The notes: a model not told the origin generated them from the sequence alone. Counted from the first letter of the stretch, positions 18,123 through 27,522 are shown. The stretch is DNA of 42,978 nucleotides from Thiohalocapsa sp. (GCA_028277725.1 JANQFX010000014.1:1-42978); one strand, 5' to 3'. Program-made: numbers and translations.

Positions 18123-19780
18123 GGGCGGGCGTCGGCCTGCTCCGGGTGGGAAGAGGGCCCCGGTTCCGGCTCCGCAGGATCGGCATTTCCCCTAACGCTA
18201 GCGCCGTAGGCTACCTGCGCATCGAACACGGCCTGCACGGCGCGGATGTCGTCCGCCTGCGCGGCGGGCTTGTCTGGGCGATAGCCTTTGACGCGGGCAA
18301 AGCGCAGGGCGAGTCCGGCGGGGTAGTGTCGCGAGCGTTGCAACTCGTTGAAAGCGATCTCGACCACCAGCTCCGGGCGGACGTGCACGATAGAGCCTTC
18401 GCGCGCGACCTCGCGGGCTAGGAACTGCTCTGTCTGCCAGGAGAGCACCTGATCCGTGAGCCCTTTGAAGGTCTTGCCGAGCATGAGGAAGCCGCCCGCG
18501 CCGTCACGGCAGCCGAGGTGCAGGTTGCTGAGCCAGCCTCGTCGCCGGCCGCTGCCCCACTCCGCCGCCAGTACAACCAGGTCCAGGGTGTGCACCTGCT
18601 TGATCTTCAACCAGTGGCTGCCGCGCCCGCCGGCGGCGTAGGGCGCCTCCGGGTGCTTCGCCATCAGGCCCTCGTGGCCGGCCCGGAGCGCTGTCGTCAG
18701 GAATGCCTGCGCGGCGGGCGCCTCCGCCGCAGGCAGCCGCGGGATGGTCAGGGCCGGCGGCAGCGCCTCGGCCAGGGCCAGATGGCGCTCACGGGTCGGG
18801 GCGTCGATGAGGGCCTGGCCGTCCAGCGCCAGGCAATCGAAGCAGAAGGTGGACAGCGGCAGGGCAGCCCGCAGCCCGGCGTCGTCGCCGTGCCGTCCGA
18901 AGCGCCGCATGGTGGTCTGGAAGGGGAGGGGGCGGCCCTCGGGCGTCTGGGCGAGGGTCTCGCCGTCGAGGACGATCTCGCGGGCCGGCAACGCGGCAAC
19001 GACGGACACCAGCTCTGGGAGCGCGCTGGTGACATCGTTGCCCTGGCGGCTGAAGGCACGCACCTCGCCGCCGCGCTTGTGCACCTGCACCCTGGCGCCG
19101 TCGAGCTTGTACTCCAGGATCGGCTGCGGCAGCTGCGCCAGGGCCTCGTCGAGGTCCGCGGCCGGCTGCGCCAGCATCGGCAACACCGGGCGGAACAGCC
19201 GCAGTCGCACGGCGTCCAGTCCAGGCCGGCCGTCGCGGTGGGCGATGGTCGCGACTTCGGCGATGTCGCCATCCAGCATCCAGGCCCGGCGCAGGCAGGC
19301 CGCGGGCAGATCGAAGGCGCGGGCGAGGGCATCCAGCACCAGGGCATCGAGCGCACCTTGGCGGAGTTCGCCGACGAGCAGTCGGGCGAGGAAGCCCTGT
19401 TCGTTCGCATCCGCCTGCGAGAACACCGCCGCCAAGGCATCTGCTCGTCGGGCCTTGGAGCCGCTGCCCTTGATGCCGGCGATGGCCTCTAGGCGTCGCG
19501 CGACCTCGATGATACCGGGGGCGAGCCTGTGAGTAACATCGTCGTGGATGTCGGCCCCGGGGCTGCTCGACGGTAGCGTGCCGAGCGCTGCCTCCACCTG
19601 GGCCGGCCCGATACCGAGCGGCCGGTCGGCGGCCTCCCCGGTGCACCAGCGTGCAGCGATGCCGACCTCCTCGGGGGTCGCGGCCCGGAACAGGTCCGCA
19701 AGCCGCTCGACCTTGGCGCCGCGCCTGCGGGTCGCCGCAAGGTCGGCGGAGGCGCGGGTCAGATCCGCCAGGCGCAGCAT
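18119..19780 (-). CDS. ATP-dependent DNA ligase
   Basis: A 553-residue ATP-dependent ligase that seals nicks in DNA, separate from the essential NAD-dependent LigA. The N-terminal DNA-binding domain spans about 1-200. The adenylation motif I is EYKLDGARVQVHKRG with nucleophile Lys225; FSRQGNDVTSALPEL is motif Ia/III-like, and EGLMAKHPEAPY and HWLKIKQVHTLDLVV are motifs IV and V. A C-terminal OB-fold follows. The length matches the archaeal-like ligase class found in many bacteria, often beside an exonuclease and helicase. Here the partner is instead the photolyase, with which it overlaps by 4 bases. The gene starts 29 bases after the fpr stop, so the three may share a transcript. Confidence 0.93.
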   Translation of the reverse strand: MLRLADLTRASADLAATRRRGAKVERLADLFRAATPEEVGIAARWCTGEAADRPLGIGPAQVEAALGTLPSSSPGADIHDDVTHRLAPGIIEVARRLEAIAGIKGSGSKARRADALAAVFSQADANEQGFLARLLVGELRQGALDALVLDALARAFDLPAACLRRAWMLDGDIAEVATIAHRDGRPGLDAVRLRLFRPVLPMLAQPAADLDEALAQLPQPILEYKLDGARVQVHKRGGEVRAFSRQGNDVTSALPELVSVVAALPAREIVLDGETLAQTPEGRPLPFQTTMRRFGRHGDDAGLRAALPLSTFCFDCLALDGQALIDAPTRERHLALAEALPPALTIPRLPAAEAPAAQAFLTTALRAGHEGLMAKHPEAPYAAGGRGSHWLKIKQVHTLDLVVLAAEWGSGRRRGWLSNLHLGCRDGAGGFLMLGKTFKGLTDQVLSWQTEQFLAREVAREGSIVHVRPELVVEIAFNELQRSRHYPAGLALRFARVKGYRPDKPAAQADDIRAVQAVFDAQVAYGASVRGNADPAEPEPGPSSHPEQADARP

Positions 19781-19809
19781 TGGGGGCGAACCGTACTCGG
19801 TGGTGCCAC

Positions 19810-20553
19810 TCAGTGGTACTGCTCGGTGGTGTAGTGGCCGGGCTCGTGGCGCTTGTGGCGGTGCATGCCGCGCTCCTCCAGCCAGGCGCGCACGTCCTTG
19901 ATCATGGCCGAGTTGCCGCAGAGCATCAGGTGGCTGTCGTCGGGGTTGATGTCGGCATTTGCCGCGACCTGCAGCTCACCGGAGTTCAGCAGCTGGGTGA
20001 TCCGCCCTTGAAGGGACGTGTCGTGAACTTGCCGGGTCAGCGCGGTGACGAAGGTGAACTGCTCGGGGTGCGCCGCGCGCAGTGCGGCGATGGTCTCGTC
20101 GTAGTTCAGCTCGCCGGTGTTGCGGGCGCCGTGCACCAGGATCACCCGCTCGAACGCACCCCAGGCCTCGTCGGTCTTGAGCATGGACAGGAAGACGCCA
20201 AGCGCGGTGCCCGTGGCGAGCATCCACAGGTGTTTGCGTGATACGACGTTGTCCAGCGTGAACACGCCGCTTGCCTTGTCCGACACCCAGATGCGGTCGC
20301 CGGCCTCGAGGTCCGACAGGCGCGGCGTCAGTGGGCCCTCGGGGATCTCGTTGAAGTAGATCTCCAGTGGTTGTTCGGCGGGGGCGTTGACCAGGGAATA
20401 GGGGCGGCCGACCCGCTCTCCCTCCACGTCCAACGCGACCTTGATGTATTGCCCGGCTTTGAACTCGACCAGCGGCGCGTCGATCTGCAGGCTGTAGAGC
20501 GCCTGTGACCAGTGTTTCTTGCCGGTAATCTTGCCTTCGATCCAGTCCACCAT
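19810..20553 (-). CDS. fpr: Ferredoxin/flavodoxin--NADP+ reductase
   Basis: A 247-residue FAD enzyme shuttling electrons between NADPH and ferredoxin or flavodoxin. GQYIKVAL and RPYSLVNAP (around 47-69) bind FAD. ATGTALGVFLSML (about 113-125), VHGARNTGELNY and LMLCGNSAMIKDVRAWLEERG (about 213-233) bind NADPH. The C-terminus EPGHYTTEQYH matches the bacterial short Fpr class. The frame opens at 20655, but ATG 20553 has a GAGGAG ribosome binding site 8 bases upstream and gives the family N-terminus (KITGKKHW). In a phototroph it could supply low-potential electrons; in the oxidative-stress setting here it may also support repair. Confidence 0.95.
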   Translation of the reverse strand: MVDWIEGKITGKKHWSQALYSLQIDAPLVEFKAGQYIKVALDVEGERVGRPYSLVNAPAEQPLEIYFNEIPEGPLTPRLSDLEAGDRIWVSDKASGVFTLDNVVSRKHLWMLATGTALGVFLSMLKTDEAWGAFERVILVHGARNTGELNYDETIAALRAAHPEQFTFVTALTRQVHDTSLQGRITQLLNSGELQVAANADINPDDSHLMLCGNSAMIKDVRAWLEERGMHRHKRHEPGHYTTEQYH

Positions 20554-20809
20554 GAAGTCTGCTCCTCGTTGTTGTGCGAGGCCGAAAGGTTGGTGTCCGT
20601 GCCGCCTTTTCAAAGGTTGAACAAGGGGCGGACGGGGCCAATCGCACTCGACCAAGCACTAATCTCTCTCACCCGATGCCGCGCCCGGAGAAGCACCTGC
20701 GGTCGGCGGTGGCATTGTGATGTCCCCTGGATCGGACCATATCGGGGGCGTTCAGGTTTTGTCCACATTGCAAATGCGGCCCTGTTCGGCGCCGCGGGAG
20801 CAACCCAGA

Positions 20810-21382
20810 ATGAAGGTCCAGATCCGACCCCTCATCGTCGCCGCAACCCTCACCGCAGGAGCCATCATGACCAACACCGCCACCGCCAGCTGCGCGCCGG
20901 CACTCGACTTCGAGAAACGTCGCCTCGCCAGCGACGAGACCGTTCGCCTCTGCGAGGCTTACCAGGGGAAGGTGGTCCTAGTCGTCAATACCGCCAGCAA
21001 GTGCGGTTTCACGGGTCAGTACGAAGGGCTGGAGGCCCTCTACGACCAATACGGCGATCAAGGGCTGGTGGTCATCGGCTTTCCGTCCAACGACTTCGGT
21101 AACCAGGAGCCGGGCAGCGAGGAGCAGATCTCGGACTTCTGCCGCCTCACCTACTCGGTGCAATTCCCGATGTTCGAGAAGACCACCGTCAAAAGAGGCC
21201 TGGCGGACCCCTTCTACCAGTACCTCGCCGACCAGACCGGCGTGTACCCCAAGTGGAACTTCTACAAGTACCTCATCGACCGCGACGGCAGGGTTGTCGA
21301 CGTCTACTCCAGCATGACTTCGCCGAAGAGCAAGAAGCTGGTCAACGCCATCGAACAGTTGCTGGCCAAGCCCGCGTCCTGA
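20810..21382 (+). CDS. Exported glutathione peroxidase family protein
   Basis: A 190-residue thiol peroxidase that reduces peroxides. The catalytic set is intact: Cys65 in NTASKCGFTGQYEGL, Gln99 in FPSNDFGNQEPG, and Trp149-Asn150 in YPKWNFYKYL. The N-terminus (MKVQIRPLIVAATLTAGAIM to about 27, TATAS) reads as a signal peptide, so this copy is probably periplasmic, unlike the usual cytosolic BtuE. ATG 20810 has GGGAG about 9 bases upstream and is preferred over the open frame to 20717. It is divergent from fpr, 256 bases apart, so the two may share redox-responsive control. Confidence 0.93.
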   Translation: MKVQIRPLIVAATLTAGAIMTNTATASCAPALDFEKRRLASDETVRLCEAYQGKVVLVVNTASKCGFTGQYEGLEALYDQYGDQGLVVIGFPSNDFGNQEPGSEEQISDFCRLTYSVQFPMFEKTTVKRGLADPFYQYLADQTGVYPKWNFYKYLIDRDGRVVDVYSSMTSPKSKKLVNAIEQLLAKPAS

Positions 21383-21874
21383 TCCGCTGGTTGTTGCCGA
21401 AGGGCGACTTGCGTCACATTCTTGCGGGCGTCCACGGTCCATGCTTGCCTCCACTGGTCGTTTCCAAGGGGGCACGACAGCTGGCGGGATCTGGACCCGA
21501 AGCCGAGGACAAGACGTTGGAGCCGACGCCGTCATGAGTGCCGAACACTGGACCATGGTGTCTTCCGTCGGCTCCGTCGACGCAGGCGAGCGCCAGGCGG
21601 CGCGTCTCGAGTGCTCCATCCGCGACGACACGGCCCCCGAGAGCGACGACGGCGTCATCCTTGCATTGCGCCGAAGGTTACGGCGTCCGGCTCTGATGAG
21701 GACGGCATAGCACACTCTCTCCCACGGGGTCGAGCAGAGGCCCATTCGGCGGCGGCCGGTCCCCCCGGGGTGCGGTGCCGCCGTCTTCTTTGGCTGCCAG
21801 GCGGTGTTCCGTCTGCGAGCGCAAGCCGCTTGGTCTAGACTCGACGCCCTGTCGACCGGCTGCTCGGGTGTCCA
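21383..21874. other. Spacer with a possible small ORF
   Basis: About 490 bases after the peroxidase gene. A 58-codon plus-strand frame from ATG 21534 to TAG 21710 (starting MSAEHWTMVSSVGSVD) has GC-rich third positions over its first 40 codons, then turns Arg-rich. It has no good ribosome binding site and no recognised family. It may be a fragment or chance. Nothing else was seen. Confidence 0.25.
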
Positions 21875-22894
21875 ATGCTCTATATCTTGCTTCCGCCCCT
21901 CCTGATTATCGTCGCCGTGCTGTTGTTCCTCGCCTTCCAGCCCGGCGAGCTGAAACTGCGCCGGTCCATCGTTGTGCGCTGTCCACCGGGCAAGGCGTTC
22001 GACCTGGTCCGCGACCTGCGTAGCTGGCCCTCCTGGAGCCCCTGGCTGTTGCACGAACCGTCTGCCCTGCTGACCTACAGCGACCAGCCGGATGCGGCGA
22101 ACGGCTGGTACGAGTGGGAGGGCAAACTCATTGGCGCGGGCCGGATCAGCCAGGTCGCGCTACACGCGCCGGAGCGGCTCGAACAGCGGCTGGTCTTCCG
22201 CCGGCCCTACAGGTTCAGGGCTGCGGTGACCTGGGAGTTCGCCGAGCGCGAGTTGGACGGTGCGTCGGCCACCGAGATCTTCTGGACCCTGCGCGGGCGG
22301 ATGCCCTTTCTGATGCGCTTCATGGCGCCCATCCTCGGCGCGGCCTTGGGTAAGGACTTCGAACTCGGGTTGGCGCTGTTGCGCGCGCGTCTGGACGCCA
22401 GCGCGCCGCGGCTATCCATCGACTTCGAATCCGATACAGAGCTGGCACCGCGCAGCGCATGGACCATTCCGTTCGACGGCGGCTTGGAGGACATGAAGCA
22501 GGCCATGGCGGAGGGCTTTCCGCGGCTTATGGAGGCCGCGGCCACACGCGGTGTCGAGCCCACCGCGCAGCCGTTCACGGCCTACCACGCCGTGGACCCC
22601 AAGGCCGGCCGCTTCCGCTGCGACATCGCTTTGCCCGTGCCACCCGGGAGCGACGACGCCACGCTCGAGCTGAAAGAGCTCCCCGGCGGCCACTTCCAGT
22701 CCGTCCTGGTCCAAGGCAGCTACGACTTCCTGGAACTCGCCTGGCACGCGGTTATGGCCCACGTGCGGATGCGCAAGGCCGTCTGGGACCGAGCTCGACC
22801 CTGCTACGAGATCTACGTCAACGACCCCGGCGAGGTCGGCGCCGATCAACTCCAGACGCGCATCCTGGTGCCGCTGCAGCCCAAGACACGCTGA
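21875..22894 (+). CDS. Membrane-anchored SRPBCC + GyrI-like two-domain protein
   Basis: A 339-residue protein. Residues 1-21 (LYILLPPLLIIVAVLLFLAF) form an N-terminal membrane anchor. An SRPBCC-type hydrophobic ligand domain follows (about 28-175: RSIVVRCPPGKAFDLVRDLRSWPSW is the typical start). The C-terminal part (about 185-335) matches the GyrI-like/effector-binding fold, with GGHFQSVLVQGSYDFLELAWHAV near its centre and CYEIYVNDPGEV near its end, as in GyrI and AraC effector domains. Proteins with this pairing are common in gammaproteobacteria and uncharacterised. The ribosome binding site is weak. Confidence 0.78.
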   Translation: MLYILLPPLLIIVAVLLFLAFQPGELKLRRSIVVRCPPGKAFDLVRDLRSWPSWSPWLLHEPSALLTYSDQPDAANGWYEWEGKLIGAGRISQVALHAPERLEQRLVFRRPYRFRAAVTWEFAERELDGASATEIFWTLRGRMPFLMRFMAPILGAALGKDFELGLALLRARLDASAPRLSIDFESDTELAPRSAWTIPFDGGLEDMKQAMAEGFPRLMEAAATRGVEPTAQPFTAYHAVDPKAGRFRCDIALPVPPGSDDATLELKELPGGHFQSVLVQGSYDFLELAWHAVMAHVRMRKAVWDRARPCYEIYVNDPGEVGADQLQTRILVPLQPKTR

Positions 22895-23087
22895 CGCGGC
22901 GCGCGCTGGCTCCTACCGAAGGCTCCTCTCAACGGTGCGGGGCAATCGACCGACCCATCCATGCGCGCAGCAAAACGGTCAGCGGGCGGCCTGCGTAACC
23001 CCAAACCGGCCCTCCAATCCTGTCACCCTCATCCTACGCCAAGGCAACCCCGCATAGCCGCCGCAAACCGGAACAATCCGTTGAAGA

Positions 23088-23115
23088 TTGCACTAGTGCT
23101 TCCGCGACCTATCAT
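23088..23115 (+). promoter_or_regulatory. Candidate promoter of the glycosyltransferase-flippase pair
   Basis: TTGCAC (23088-23093), a 16-base spacer and TATCAT (23110-23115) are positioned to start transcription near 23122. That is 30 bases before the ATG at 23152, which is preceded by AGGGGAGAAGAG. The spacer 22895-23087 shows nothing else. Confidence 0.45.
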
Positions 23116-23151
23116 TGTCCTTGTCGAAAACCTTCAGGGGAGAAGAGCTCG

Positions 23152-24141
23152 ATGGATTTGACTGTATGTACGGTTTGTTACAACAGCGCGAGCGAGATTA
23201 TCCACAATGTCGAGCTCGCCGAGCGGCTCAACCCGGAAGATTCTCTGCGTTGGATCGTTACGGAAAACTCCCCTCAGGAGTCGACTGAACGCCTCACGGC
23301 TGTTTCCGGGAACGTGACCCTGCTCCCTTCAATACCAAGAACTCACACACCGCATTTCCATCATACGATTGGGCTGACACGGGCCATCCTTGAAGCACGA
23401 ACGCGTTTCATCTTGGTGATTGATCCAGATTTCTTCATCGTCATGCCGGAGTGGTTGAGGGCGCTGGTCGGCCACATGCGCAGCCGCGAATTGGCAATGC
23501 TCGGAGTGCCGTGGCATCCCTTACGGACGGACAAATACCGGTACTTCCCGGCGGTTCATTGCACGTTGTTCGATACTCAGTATCTGGCAAAGGAGAGAAT
23601 CGATTTCAAGCCAGACTACCCCGACGGAGATGAAGACCCGAACTGGCCGAATGGATTCGTCGAACACGGCAATTACTTCTCGATAAGCCCCGTGAGCAGG
23701 GTTGTCACCGCATTGGGCTTCTTTAGGCATCGAAGAACATTCTATATCGATACTGGTGGCCGGATGTATAAGGCTCATGTGGGTAGAAGCGAGGCGAAGT
23801 ACGAGTGTCTGGAGCCCGTCTACGATCATGTCGAGCACAACCAAAGTTTGTCGCGCACGACGCGACTCTTGGAACTGATGCTCCCCGATGATCTCTGTTA
23901 TGTACCCAAGAGGTACAAGCACAATCCCGATCTTGCTTTCGTAAGTCGATATCTGAATGAATCCGCTCCGAAGCACTGGGAGGAGTTCTTGTGGAAAGGT
24001 ACGCCATTCGGTTTCCATATGCGACGAAATCTCAAGGCCGGCGAGCGATCCGCACGTGAAGAGCGCGAATTGGCGCTGAAGATCGTCCGCAGTCTTGCGG
24101 AAGAAGCATCAAGGCCCACGTCACAGGCTGGGAAAGTTTGA
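23152..24141 (+). CDS. Glycosyltransferase-like protein (GT-A fold)
   Basis: A 329-residue protein with the beginning of a family 2-type glycosyltransferase: DLTVCTVCYNSASEIIHNVEL at the N-terminus and a metal-binding-like DPDFF within FILVIDPDFFIVMPEWL (about 86-102). The middle, GVPWHPLRTDKYRYFPAVHC, is unlike common GT2 enzymes. It lacks membrane segments. Base composition is more AT-rich than flanking genes, suggesting horizontal acquisition. Its stop overlaps the region just before the flippase start, so both genes are likely co-expressed. Donor and acceptor are unknown. Confidence 0.72.
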   Translation: MDLTVCTVCYNSASEIIHNVELAERLNPEDSLRWIVTENSPQESTERLTAVSGNVTLLPSIPRTHTPHFHHTIGLTRAILEARTRFILVIDPDFFIVMPEWLRALVGHMRSRELAMLGVPWHPLRTDKYRYFPAVHCTLFDTQYLAKERIDFKPDYPDGDEDPNWPNGFVEHGNYFSISPVSRVVTALGFFRHRRTFYIDTGGRMYKAHVGRSEAKYECLEPVYDHVEHNQSLSRTTRLLELMLPDDLCYVPKRYKHNPDLAFVSRYLNESAPKHWEEFLWKGTPFGFHMRRNLKAGERSAREERELALKIVRSLAEEASRPTSQAGKV

Positions 24142-24146
24142 CGCGC

Positions 24147-25628
24147 ATGCAAGCGAGAAGCGATGCTGGGCATAGCATTCTAAGGGGGTCATTATTTTCA
24201 ATGGTCAGTCGCTGGCTCATTCGGGTCATCGGCCTGGTCAATACAATCATACTCGCAAGGCTCCTATCGCCGGAGGATTTCGGTATAGCCGCTATGGCCG
24301 CGTTGTCGATCGGCATGATCGAGACGTTTTCGGAGGTCGGGGCGGTGAATCTCGTCATCCGTTCTAAGGATACGTCGGCAAAATTCATAGACACCGGCTG
24401 GACGTTTCAGATTCTGCAGGGGGCAATCGTGGCGGTCGCGGTGGTCAGCCTCGCCCCCTTCCTTAGCGCCTATTTCTCCGAGCCACGACTGGAAATGGTC
24501 TTGCTCTTTGCTGGGCTGACGGCGTTCGTGGCAGGCTTTCAGAGCATGGGGGTCGCACTGGCGAGAAAGCGGTTGGACTACGGCGCCGACCTGAGATTCA
24601 TGGTATTCAAGCGTGTGGCCACTTTGATACCTACGCTGATTCTCGCTGTTGTGCTGCGGTCCTATTGGGCGCTGATTGTCGGACCTTTGATTGGGGCGAT
24701 TGGGTCGACTATTCTCAGTTTTTACATGTTCCCAAGGCGCCACAGACTGGCGATAAAGCATGCGGTCCCTTTCTTGAGTTTTGCCCGTGCCGCGATCCCG
24801 ATGAGTGTGGCGTATTATTTGAACAGCAGGCTGCCGACACTGGTTGTCGGGGCTGCGGCAGACACTCACAAACTGGGTGTATTCAATGTCGCCTATGAGT
24901 TGTCTGACATGGCAACCAATGAGGTCTTGAAGCCGATTGGTCGTGTGCTCATTCCCAACTTCGCCAAGGTCGTCGGTCAAGCGGAAAAGGTGACGGAGGC
25001 ATTCTTGTTCGGCGTGCAGTTGATGCTGATGATCGCACTACCAATCTCCTTCGGTCTGTCGATACTAGCGGACAGGTTCGTGTTGGAGGTTCTGGGTAAT
25101 CAGTGGGTGGAAGCGGGTAGCATGATCAGCTGGCTGGCGATCTATGTCCTGGCAACCGGCGTGGTCCAAGAGTTGACCAACAACATCCTGATTGCTGTGG
25201 GTAAGGAGGGGCTCGCCGCCAGGTTGATCTGGGCGCGTTTGGCGTTTATCGCGCCAATCATGATCTTCTTCGGACACGATGGCGACATCGCCAACATGCT
25301 GATGTTCTCCACTTGCGCCGTCGTGGGAATGCTCCCAGTGATGCTGGCGATCGCCGGGCGCTTGCTCGATATCCCGGCGAAGGCGTTTGTGGCTGTGCTG
25401 TGGCGGCCGGTGATTGCGGGTGGGTTGATGGTGTTGGGTGTCGGTGCACTACAAGCAGAAATGGCCGAAGGTGTACTGTCCCTCCTGTCGTTGGTGGTCG
25501 CGGGAGCACTGATCTACGGCTTTTCTGTTGTTGTGCTTTGGCTGCTTGTCGGCCGGCCGGCGGGTGTCGAGCAGGATATGTTGCGCGCTGTATGGACCAG
25601 AGTGGCTCGGGCCGGCGCCGCGTGGTAA
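24147..25628 (+). CDS. Polysaccharide flippase (Wzx-like, MOP superfamily)
   Basis: A membrane protein of about 493 residues with some 12 hydrophobic segments. It begins with the family pattern GSLFSMVSRWLIRVIGLVNTIILARLLSPEDFGIAAMAA, read here as the amphipathic start plus first helix of lipopolysaccharide-type oligosaccharide flippases. Such proteins move lipid-linked glycans across the inner membrane. ATG 24147 is preferred because GGAAAG lies 10 bases upstream; TTG 24138 overlapping the previous stop is an alternative. It pairs with the glycosyltransferase upstream. AT-richer codons than the neighbouring recN suggest transfer. The next 230 bases to the convergent recN stop hold nothing clear. 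Confidence 0.87.
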   Translation: MQARSDAGHSILRGSLFSMVSRWLIRVIGLVNTIILARLLSPEDFGIAAMAALSIGMIETFSEVGAVNLVIRSKDTSAKFIDTGWTFQILQGAIVAVAVVSLAPFLSAYFSEPRLEMVLLFAGLTAFVAGFQSMGVALARKRLDYGADLRFMVFKRVATLIPTLILAVVLRSYWALIVGPLIGAIGSTILSFYMFPRRHRLAIKHAVPFLSFARAAIPMSVAYYLNSRLPTLVVGAAADTHKLGVFNVAYELSDMATNEVLKPIGRVLIPNFAKVVGQAEKVTEAFLFGVQLMLMIALPISFGLSILADRFVLEVLGNQWVEAGSMISWLAIYVLATGVVQELTNNILIAVGKEGLAARLIWARLAFIAPIMIFFGHDGDIANMLMFSTCAVVGMLPVMLAIAGRLLDIPAKAFVAVLWRPVIAGGLMVLGVGALQAEMAEGVLSLLSLVVAGALIYGFSVVVLWLLVGRPAGVEQDMLRAVWTRVARAGAAW

Positions 25629-25860
25629 GGCGATGAGGAGGTCGATCCTGGGTGCGCGATCCAAACAGATATGGGCTCGCGTCGCCGCCGCGTGCTGCTT
25701 CGACGATCTGCCAAGTGAGTTCGAGCTGAGCGCGATGCGGCCGCATGCCGACACGCCGTGCCGGCCGAGGTTGGAGGTGGCAGGGTCGACTGGGAGGTCG
25801 AGCCCCTGGCCGACGATTGCGTCTTGGGCCGCTTCGGCTTGTTTGGTGATGTGGCGCGGC

Positions 25861-27522
25861 TCAGCCGGCCCCGGCGAGCATCTCGGTGGCATGGGCGCGG
25901 GTGGTGTCGGTGATCTCGGTGCCGCCTAGCATGCGGGCGATCTCGTCGACGCGGTCGGTGTCGGTGAGGGATGCGATCTCGGCATAGGTCTGGCCATCGA
26001 TGGCGCGCTTCTGCACCCTGAGCTGCTGGTGCGCCTGCGCCGCGACCTGCGGCAGGTGGGTGACGCAGAGTGCCTGGCACGCCTCGCCGAGGCTGCGCAG
26101 CAGGCGGCCGACGATCTCGGCGACACCGCCGCCGATGCCGACGTCCACCTCGTCGAAGACCAGGGTCGGGATGCTGCCCAGCTCTGCCGTGGCCACCTGG
26201 ATGGCGAGGCTGATGCGCGACAGCTCGCCGCCGGAGGCGACCTTGGCGAGGGGCTGCAGCGGCTGGCCGGGGTTGGTGCTGACCAGGAAGGTGATGCTGT
26301 CGAGCCCATGGGCGCCGACGCCGTCGCCGGGCTCAACCGCCACGGAGAAGCGCCCGCCGCCCATGCCGAGCTCGTGCATGGAGGCGCTGACCGTCTCGCC
26401 GAGGCGCTCGGCAGCGGTGCGGCGGGCATCGCTGAGCTTGTGTGCGGCATCGAGCAACGCCATTCGGGCCCGATCCCGGTCCGCTTCGAGGGTTCCCAGG
26501 CTCTGGTCATCCGCCTCGAACGCCTGCAGCTCGGTCTCACGTTCGGCCAGGGCGTCGGCGAGTTGTTCGGGGCGGATGCGGTATTTGCGCGCCATGTCCT
26601 GGATGCGGCCGAGCCGGTCCTCGACCTCTGCGAGCCGGGCAGGGTCCATGTTCAGCCCGTCCAGGTAGGCGCGCAGGTTGCTTGCGGCCTCGTCCACCTG
26701 CACGGTGGCGCCGTCGAGCAGCTCGCGGGTCTCGTTCAGCTTGGGTTCGATGTCGGACAGTGCGGCCAGTTCGCCGCCCGCTCGGCCGAGCTGGTCGCGC
26801 AGGGCGCCGTCGCCGTCGTAGAGCAGCTCCACCAGCGCGGCGGCGGTGCCCTGTAGCTGGCCGAGGTTGGCCAGGCGGCGCTGCTCGGCGTCCAGGGCGT
26901 CCAGTTCGCCGTCGGCGAGGGCCAGCTCCGAGAGCTCCTGCGCCTGGAAGCGCAACAGGTCCAGGCGCTCGGCGCGTTGGCCCCGTGCTGCCGTCAGTGT
27001 GCGCCAGCGGCTGTCGAGCTCGCGGTATGTTCGGAACAGCTCGGCAGCGCGCACGGCCTGGTCCTCGTGTCCGCCGTACGCGTCCAGCAGGGCACGCTGG
27101 GCGGTGGCACGCAACAGCGACTGATGCGCGTGTTGGCCGTGGATGTCCACCAGCAGGTCGCCAAGGGCGCGCAGCTGGGCGCCGGAGGCGGAGTGGCCAT
27201 TGATGTAGGCCCTGGCGCGGCCCTGGCGCACCAGCACGCGGCGGACGATGCACAGGTCGCCGTCGTCCAGGTCCTGCTCGGTGAGCCAGGCGCGGGCGTC
27301 GGCGCAGGGGCCGAGCTCGAAGGTGGCGCTGACCTCGGCGCGTTCGCTGCCGGTGCGGATCATGCTCGCGTCGGCCTTCTCGCCGAGGGCGAGCCCGAGC
27401 GCGTCGATGAGGATGGACTTGCCGGCGCCGGTCTCGCCGGTCAGGGCGGTCATGCCCGGCGCGAGTTCCAGCTCCAGCTGGCTGACGATAACGAGGTCGC
27501 GAATCGCAATGTGCGTCAGCAT
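25861..27522 (-). CDS. recN: DNA repair protein RecN
   Basis: A 553-residue SMC-like ATPase for double-strand break repair. Walker A is GETGAGKSILID (29-40), followed by a long coiled-coil middle (about 150-350) rich in Ala/Leu/Glu/Arg. The ABC signature region VASGGELSRISLAIQV and the Walker B stretch LVFDEVDVGIGGGVAEIVG lie near 430 and 460. CVTHLPQVAAQAHQQLRVQK near 490 is diagnostic. It follows nadK by 16 bases on the minus strand. No LexA box was recognised upstream. Confidence 0.96.
   Translation of the reverse strand: MLTHIAIRDLVIVSQLELELAPGMTALTGETGAGKSILIDALGLALGEKADASMIRTGSERAEVSATFELGPCADARAWLTEQDLDDGDLCIVRRVLVRQGRARAYINGHSASGAQLRALGDLLVDIHGQHAHQSLLRATAQRALLDAYGGHEDQAVRAAELFRTYRELDSRWRTLTAARGQRAERLDLLRFQAQELSELALADGELDALDAEQRRLANLGQLQGTAAALVELLYDGDGALRDQLGRAGGELAALSDIEPKLNETRELLDGATVQVDEAASNLRAYLDGLNMDPARLAEVEDRLGRIQDMARKYRIRPEQLADALAERETELQAFEADDQSLGTLEADRDRARMALLDAAHKLSDARRTAAERLGETVSASMHELGMGGGRFSVAVEPGDGVGAHGLDSITFLVSTNPGQPLQPLAKVASGGELSRISLAIQVATAELGSIPTLVFDEVDVGIGGGVAEIVGRLLRSLGEACQALCVTHLPQVAAQAHQQLRVQKRAIDGQTYAEIASLTDTDRVDEIARMLGGTEITDTTRAHATEMLAGAG

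Noticed and set aside
20978..22054. 358-codon minus-strand frame spanning gpx and the SRPBCC gene
   Set aside because: It is antisense to two well-supported genes and has no family features; the spacer part is Ser/Arg/Pro-rich.
25629..25860. Small gene between flippase and recN
   Set aside because: Several frames are open but none has a start signal, third-position bias or recognisable motif.
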